From positions 124,001-188,000 of the forward strand of contig NC_019765.1 of the NCBI RefSeq assembly GCF_000317575.1: a stretch of 64,000 nucleotides of DNA, written 5' to 3'. This document shows positions 59,549 to 64,000 of this stretch, piece after piece. A program made the position numbers and the translations under genes. Numbering within the stretch: the first letter of the stretch is position 1; every line of letters begins with the position of its first letter. This DNA comes from Stanieria cyanosphaera PCC 7437 (lineage in GTDB: Bacteria; Cyanobacteriota; Cyanobacteriia; Cyanobacteriales; Xenococcaceae). Under the pieces are notes generated by a model that was not told where the DNA came from, did not search any database, and saw only the letters and a list, made by a program, of their open reading frames with translations.

Positions 59549-61417
59549 TCAGGAGTTAGGTGTTTTGCTTTGAATTGTGCGGATTCGTGATAGGCGATTG
59601 AGGATGCGAGTAGCTAATTGTGTTCCCGCAACTGGTTTGCTGATGTAATCGTCCGCACCGATATAAAATGCTCGCTCCTGAGTTTGTAAGTCTTGATGAG
59701 CGGTGAGAAACAAAACGGGTAAATGACTCCAATTTGAGTCGCTTCGTAGCATACGACATAATTCAATGCCATTAACATCTGGCATTTCTACATCTAATAT
59801 TAGTAGGTCGGGTGAGGTGACTTGAAGAACTTGCCAAAACTGACGAGGGTCGTTAAGGGTAGTAATTTCAAATCCCCAAGGTTTGAGACTTGTCTGCATT
59901 ACCTCTAGAAATAAGGAATCATCATCGACAATTGTTATCTTAGCTTCCGCCCCAGAACGTCGCAGCAGTTGAGATACAGCATCCATTGCCTGAGTTGGAG
60001 TTATGGGCTGCACTAATAAAGTATGTTTTTTACCGCGCATAATTTTAAGACGCTCGGTAAAATCTTTATTGGTGTTAAATAAGGCTGCTTCCGAGACAAT
60101 TACCACAATGGGTAGTAAGGGCATTTGCTGGTGTAGTTGTGCTAGTAAATCTAAACTATCTATCGGACTATCTCGATCCGTTTTGGTTCTAATCTGAAAT
60201 ATCCTGAGCAAAACAATCGCAGGGCGATCGCGCTGAATTATTTCTCGTGCTTCTGATGCAGTTGTGGCGATCGCCGTCCGAAAATTATTAGCTGCTGCTT
60301 GGGTTGCTAATTGCCCAGTAAAATCGCGGTCGTTGTCCACAATTAATAATAAGGGAAAACTGTCTAAAACCGAACTAGAACCAGGTTCGTAACGGTCGAA
60401 TTTATCTCTCAAGTTATTAACTAATTTATTAAAAGGCTCGATTTGTTCTGCCTGGGAAAAAGTTTCAAGAGTCAGAAAATCTTCTAGTTTTCGGGCTAGC
60501 TTCGAGCCATCTTCAAACCCCAAACTTCCTAGAGAACCAGCTAATTTGTGGGCTGCTAAGATCGCTTCTGGTTTTAATGCTTTATTGAAATTATCTTCTT
60601 TTAAAGCGTTCGCTACATTTTCTAAAACAGCTAGGCGAGCGGACATTGCCTCTTTGTGTTGCATCCAAACAGCAGCAATTTCAGGAGCGGGCGATTGCGC
60701 TGCGGAATTAGATTCAGTTTCAGTTTGTTTTTCTGTTGAATCTGGTAGTGGCTTAAGACGATAACCTATCCCATAAACTGTCTCAATCAAATCTTTGGCT
60801 GCACCTGCCCCTGTCAATTTTTGACGTAGTGTTTTGATGTGTGTTCTGACTGCTCCCTCCGTGGGCGGTTCTTCAAAACTCCAGAGGCTTTCAATAATTC
60901 CATCAAGACTAAAAACGCGCTTATGATTGCGTAAAAATAGCTCTAGTAAAGCATACTCTTTTGCTGTTAAATTTAACGGTTTCTCATCATAGATTACTTC
61001 TAAGCTATTGAGATCGAGACTCAAATTACCCCATTTTAATACCGAAGTCAAAGCTTGTGCTTCTCGACGCAGCAAGGCATGAATTCGCACCGTAAGCTCG
61101 TCAAAATTAAACGGTTTGACTAGATAATCATCAGCCCCCGCATTAAAACCTTCGACAATATCGGTGCTGCGATCGCGTGCGGTTAACATCAGAACTGGCA
61201 TACTATAGTCGCGATCGCGAATTTTTTTACACAGACTGATGCCATCAACTTGGGGCAGCATCACATCTAAAACCACCAAATCATAGTTAAAAAGCGCGAT
61301 ATATTCCCATGCTTCTTCGCCATCTGTGGCAATATCCACCGCATATCTTTGAGCAATGAGATGGTTAGCCAGAGCATCTACTAACACTTCATCATCGTCT
61401 ACCAATAAAAGTCTCAT
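59549..61417 (-). CDS. Five-module OmpR-type response regulator
   Basis: This 622-residue protein has, in order: a full receiver (1-120, D51 in VVLDVMLPQVDG); an OmpR/PhoB winged helix (about 125-222, LTAKEYALLELFLRNHKRVFS, VRTHIKTLRQKL); an HPt domain (about 250-345, AAHKLAGSLGSLGF); a degenerate receiver (355-480, where the Asp position reads IVLLRIFQI); and a last full receiver (495-612, LLILDVEMPDVNG). This order allows a phosphorelay within one chain. PhoB-type wings bind 7-4-7 direct repeats, the very form of boxes A-H, so it is the leading candidate regulator. Confidence 0.9.
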   Translation of the reverse strand: MRLLLVDDDEVLVDALANHLIAQRYAVDIATDGEEAWEYIALFNYDLVVLDVMLPQVDGISLCKKIRDRDYSMPVLMLTARDRSTDIVEGFNAGADDYLVKPFNFDELTVRIHALLRREAQALTSVLKWGNLSLDLNSLEVIYDEKPLNLTAKEYALLELFLRNHKRVFSLDGIIESLWSFEEPPTEGAVRTHIKTLRQKLTGAGAAKDLIETVYGIGYRLKPLPDSTEKQTETESNSAAQSPAPEIAAVWMQHKEAMSARLAVLENVANALKEDNFNKALKPEAILAAHKLAGSLGSLGFEDGSKLARKLEDFLTLETFSQAEQIEPFNKLVNNLRDKFDRYEPGSSSVLDSFPLLLIVDNDRDFTGQLATQAAANNFRTAIATTASEAREIIQRDRPAIVLLRIFQIRTKTDRDSPIDSLDLLAQLHQQMPLLPIVVIVSEAALFNTNKDFTERLKIMRGKKHTLLVQPITPTQAMDAVSQLLRRSGAEAKITIVDDDSLFLEVMQTSLKPWGFEITTLNDPRQFWQVLQVTSPDLLILDVEMPDVNGIELCRMLRSDSNWSHLPVLFLTAHQDLQTQERAFYIGADDYISKPVAGTQLATRILNRLSRIRTIQSKTPNS

Positions 61418-61516
61418 TTAAGTTTTGAGCATAATTTGAGGTCTTTCTTTACTCTAGCAAGCTTAACGGAACACTGGTTCGACGAAATAGTTTTCCGAAT
61501 TAATTTCAGTTATTAT

Positions 61517-62065
61517 TTAATACAACAATAACTTATCGATCGCAATTTCAATATTAGGAAAGGCTTGAGGCGTTACTATTCCAGATTTATATTCAACTAT
61601 TTGCAAGTATTTATCTTTACTGGGTTGAGTGTGAATAATTAACTTCTTATTTTTCAGATCGATTACCCAATATTCAGAGATATCATTACGGGCATAAGTT
61701 GTAACTTTCTGTTGCAAGTCTTTCTTGAGTGTTCGCTGGGACACCTCAATTAACCAATAAATATCCTCCGCATAGGGATGATGAGTACGATAAATAGTTA
61801 GAGGCAATCTAACAATAGCAATATCTGGTTCGGGTTCAGAATTATCTAAAGTAATAGGATGGGACTCTCTAACATGAGCTAATTTAGATAGCTTGTTTCG
61901 CAGATAAATAACAATACTCTCATTAGTAAAACTATGCTCGACACCTTCGGGACTCATCTCAACTATATCCCCTTCCAATAACTCCACCTTTTGTCCTTCC
62001 AGCACCCCAGAGTCCACCAGTTCGTGCCATTTATCTATCGACCATTTGTAAGTTGTTGAAACCAT
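61517..62065 (-). CDS. Uma2-family (DUF820) endonuclease-like protein
   Basis: This 182-residue protein has the full, uninterrupted Uma2 core: LEGDIVEMSPEGVEHSF, LDNSEPEPDIAIVRLP and EDIYWLIEVSQRTLKKDLQQK, then YARNDISEYWVIDL. The Asp-...-Glu-x-x-x-Lys pattern matches a PD-(D/E)XK nuclease site. It is the intact reference for the interrupted copy at 27278. It lies between the response regulator and usp, with no box of its own. Confidence 0.85.
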   Translation of the reverse strand: MVSTTYKWSIDKWHELVDSGVLEGQKVELLEGDIVEMSPEGVEHSFTNESIVIYLRNKLSKLAHVRESHPITLDNSEPEPDIAIVRLPLTIYRTHHPYAEDIYWLIEVSQRTLKKDLQQKVTTYARNDISEYWVIDLKNKKLIIHTQPSKDKYLQIVEYKSGIVTPQAFPNIEIAIDKLLLY

Positions 62066-62136
62066 ATTACTAAGCTCATCACTAACTATAAGCTGATTTT
62101 AGCCGATCGCTATCAAACCATCGTAAAATAAATTTC

Positions 62137-62154
62137 CTCATAAGTTCCTCAAAT
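62137..62154 (+). promoter_or_regulatory. Direct-repeat box H, usp
   Basis: CTCATAA-GTTC-CTCAAAT, identical to box A, ending 37 bp before the usp ATG. Confidence 0.7.
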
Positions 62155-62191
62155 TACTTGCCTATATATATATTTAAGCGAGGTAATTAAG

Positions 62192-62830
62192 ATGTTTAAT
62201 AAAATTTTAGTAGCAATAGATCGTTCGACAGCAAGTAGGGATGTTTTTGAAACTGCTGTATCTCTGGCAAAAACAACTGGAGCAAGTTTAATGCTGCTGC
62301 ACATTCTCGCGAATGAATTAAAGCAAGATCCAACTCTGTTTGTCTATTCTGGTATTAGATACAATGTGATGAGCGAACCACTTCTCAAAGCCTATGAAGA
62401 ACAGTGGCAGAAATTTGAAGAAAAAAGACTAGAATTCTTGCGATCGCTTGTTCGAGAAGCGAAAACAGCAAGAGTTGACGCTGATTTTACCCAATTTTGG
62501 GGCAATCCTGGACGCGATATCTGTGATTTAGCTCAAGCATGGTCAGCAGATCTAATCTTGGTCGGTAGCAGAGGTTTAACTGGTATCAAGGAGATGTTTT
62601 TGGGTAGTGTGAGTAATTATGTAACCCACCATGCCCCTTGCTCGGTTTTTATTGTGCATAAAACTGGCAATACCTCTCTCTCGGTCAATTATGATTCTCA
62701 ATCGTTTCAGGACAAGCAAGGAGAATTAACTTCTTTTACTTCTGGAAAATCAACTTTGAGAAAACGTGAATTTGTAGCTAAATCAATTTCTCAGTTGGAA
62801 AAAGAACCCCAATCTCCAGCAAAATCTTAA
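62192..62830 (+). CDS. Universal stress protein
   Basis: This 212-residue UspA-type protein starts with FNKILVAIDRSTASRDVFE and has the ATP-binding run GSRGLTGIKEMFLGSVSNYV (about 128-147) and CSVFIVHK. About 50 residues follow the domain, Ser/Lys-rich and disordered. ATP-binding Usp proteins slow growth under stress (Rv2623 in M. tuberculosis). Box H lies directly upstream. Confidence 0.9.
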   Translation: MFNKILVAIDRSTASRDVFETAVSLAKTTGASLMLLHILANELKQDPTLFVYSGIRYNVMSEPLLKAYEEQWQKFEEKRLEFLRSLVREAKTARVDADFTQFWGNPGRDICDLAQAWSADLILVGSRGLTGIKEMFLGSVSNYVTHHAPCSVFIVHKTGNTSLSVNYDSQSFQDKQGELTSFTSGKSTLRKREFVAKSISQLEKEPQSPAKS

Positions 62831-62879
62831 CTAAGTTCTTTAAACAACAAAAAAACCAATGTTTTCGGAGAAATAGGAA

Positions 62880-63605
62880 ATGAATCATAATCAATCTATT
62901 TGCAAGGTGTGTGGCTATAACATGATTGGCGATATACCTGATGTTTGTCCATTTTGCGGAGCAAACCATGATAAGTTTGTCCCTTGGGATGAGGCACAGC
63001 AAATCTATCGAGTAACACCGTATCGCGTCAATGACTACGTTACCCAGTTGCGATCAGTGCCTCGTCTTGGTTTAGAACACGCTGCTTACCTCATTGAAAC
63101 AGATGATGCTGCTGTTTGGATTGATTGTCCATCAGTATTCGATCCCGATTTGACACCAGTAGAAGCAATCTACTTCACCCACAAAGATTTCATGGGTGCA
63201 TCCAACCAGTATCGTGAAGCCTGGGATGCGAAAGTTTACCTGCACGCTCTCGATGCCAAACATCCACTTGCTAGACAATTTCCAGTCGATCGAGAGTTTG
63301 AGGGCGACTTTAGCGAGCATGGTATTAAAGCTTTCCATATAGGCGGACATACGCCAGGTTTTACTCTGTACATCTATGGCAAGGTGTTGTTTATTTGCGA
63401 CTATGCCTTTCCTCCAGGGTCTAAGATGCGGTTTAACCCTTTTGAACCGCAAGACGAGACACGTAAACGTGCAGCATGGATACTAAAAATTATTGACGAG
63501 CGATCGCTCTTAACGGTTTGCGGATATAACTATGTTACAGAATTTGATAGCTGGCGTGAGAATTTCCAGCATTTAGTTGAGGAGAATTCTCGCACAGTAG
63601 CTTAG
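62880..63605 (+). CDS. Rubredoxin-like / metallo-beta-lactamase fold protein
   Basis: A 241-residue fusion. Residues 1-38 form a rubredoxin-like knuckle pair (CKVCGYN ... CPFCGANHDKF). The rest is a metallo-beta-lactamase fold, but the first metal motif is changed (FTHKDFMGA where HxHxDH is usual); IGGHTPGFTLYI and FICDYAFPPG keep a His and Asp. The catalytic metal site is therefore doubtful. Rubredoxin-linked MBL proteins act in oxygen or NO reduction, but no flavodoxin domain is present. It follows usp by 49 bp, probably in one transcript. Confidence 0.8.
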   Translation: MNHNQSICKVCGYNMIGDIPDVCPFCGANHDKFVPWDEAQQIYRVTPYRVNDYVTQLRSVPRLGLEHAAYLIETDDAAVWIDCPSVFDPDLTPVEAIYFTHKDFMGASNQYREAWDAKVYLHALDAKHPLARQFPVDREFEGDFSEHGIKAFHIGGHTPGFTLYIYGKVLFICDYAFPPGSKMRFNPFEPQDETRKRAAWILKIIDERSLLTVCGYNYVTEFDSWRENFQHLVEENSRTVA

Positions 63606-63715
63606 ATAAATTGAGGAGACTAAAACGAATTTGTCGCCATGATGTTTTTGGATATTGCTTTTAGCTAATTGATAAATATTGAAGTTTAAATCAAATACAA
63701 AGGAGAATCAAACAT

Positions 63716-64000
63716 ATGGTTTCTACAGTTAACAAAACACAACTCTATTCTACTAGAATCGATCTAGCTGAAAACACCCGTCTGAAAGTTACTGAAATAC
63801 TAAATCAAACTCTTGCTGCTACTTTGGATCTAAAAACTCAGACCAAACAGGCTCACTGGAACGTCAAAGGTATGGATTTCTACCAATTACACGAACTGTT
63901 TGATGAAATGGCAACCGAGTTGGAAGAATATACCGATATGGTGGCAGAAAGAGTAACGGCTTTGGCTGGTACGGCTATGGGAACGGCGCGGATCGCCGCA
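63716..64000 (+). CDS. Dps-family DNA-protection ferritin (partial)
   Basis: The first 95 codons of a Dps protein; the window ends within the gene. The ferroxidase residues are visible in AHWNVKGMDFYQLHELFDEMATELEEYTD (His, Asp, Glu). Dps shells store iron with hydrogen peroxide as oxidant and shield DNA. A good ribosome site (AAAGGAG) precedes the ATG. With FtsH, Hsp20 and a P450 peroxygenase it completes an oxidative-stress theme. Confidence 0.9.
   Translation, partial: MVSTVNKTQLYSTRIDLAENTRLKVTEILNQTLAATLDLKTQTKQAHWNVKGMDFYQLHELFDEMATELEEYTDMVAERVTALAGTAMGTARIAA

Noticed and set aside
61517-62065. Uma2 gene as a member of the box regulon
   Set aside because: No box lies upstream; box H faces away, toward usp.

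Overview
The window is cyanobacterial. The octamer GCGATCGC (HIP1) recurs throughout, and many genes belong to families typical of cyanobacterial plasmids and of unicellular or baeocystous/filamentous cyanobacteria. There is no rRNA, tRNA or ribosomal-protein gene. I cannot place the species. The sequence has two halves of different character; they may be one large plasmid or a plasmid integrated next to a chromosomal island.

Positions 1-39.4 kb are a plasmid backbone with accessory debris. They hold a large CyRepA1-type replication protein (33567-37055) beside an iteron and palindrome region (37.39-37.65 kb), a plasmid actin-like segregation gene with a possible adaptor (17.7-19.6 kb), and a mobilisation module (probable oriT, MobC-like accessory protein, relaxase; 19.9-22 kb). 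A minus-strand operon of a ParA-like ATPase, a membrane protein, two secreted proteins and a toprim primase-like protein lies at 9.6-15.7 kb, and a tyrosine recombinase at 29.8 kb. Transposons are an IS607 element with tnpA+tnpB (6.6-8.5 kb), an IS605-type element with only tnpB (30.7-32.1 kb) and a deleted IS1-family relic (32.7-33.2 kb). The DNA between them is rich in toxin-antitoxin modules. One looks intact (HicB-like + PIN); others are broken: RES/Xre with a stop codon in the antitoxin, a Gp49-like toxin with an internal deletion, and higB cut by IS1 and frameshifted. A Fic gene carries a 48-bp palindromic insertion inside its catalytic motif.

Positions 39.5-64 kb are a stress and fermentation island: Fe-alcohol dehydrogenase, PEP synthase, L-lactate dehydrogenase, a dihydroorotate-dehydrogenase-like protein, two tandem phosphoribosyltransferases, FtsH, Hsp20, a universal stress protein, a rubredoxin/metallo-beta-lactamase protein, Dps, a PAS/GAF histidine kinase with its receiver, and a five-module OmpR-type response regulator. 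The content resembles the mycobacterial DosR dormancy regulon in type (Hsp20, Usp, phosphoribosyltransferase, two-component control).

The main discovery candidate is an 18-bp direct-repeat element, CTCATAA-N4-CTCAWAN (7-4-7, an 11-bp period as in PhoB boxes). I found eight copies between 41.1 and 62.2 kb, all in the same orientation relative to the downstream gene. They precede ppsA, the DHOD-like gene, a pseudo-receiver, the phosphoribosyltransferase/ftsH operon, hsp20, usp and two genes of unknown function. I noticed none in the first 39 kb. It looks like the operator of an undescribed regulon, and the OmpR-type regulator at 59.5-61.4 kb is the obvious candidate to read it.

A second theme is invasion of coding sequence by short palindromic repeats that keep the reading frame. 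It is seen in fic, a RES toxin, a Uma2-family gene, the replication protein and one phosphoribosyltransferase.
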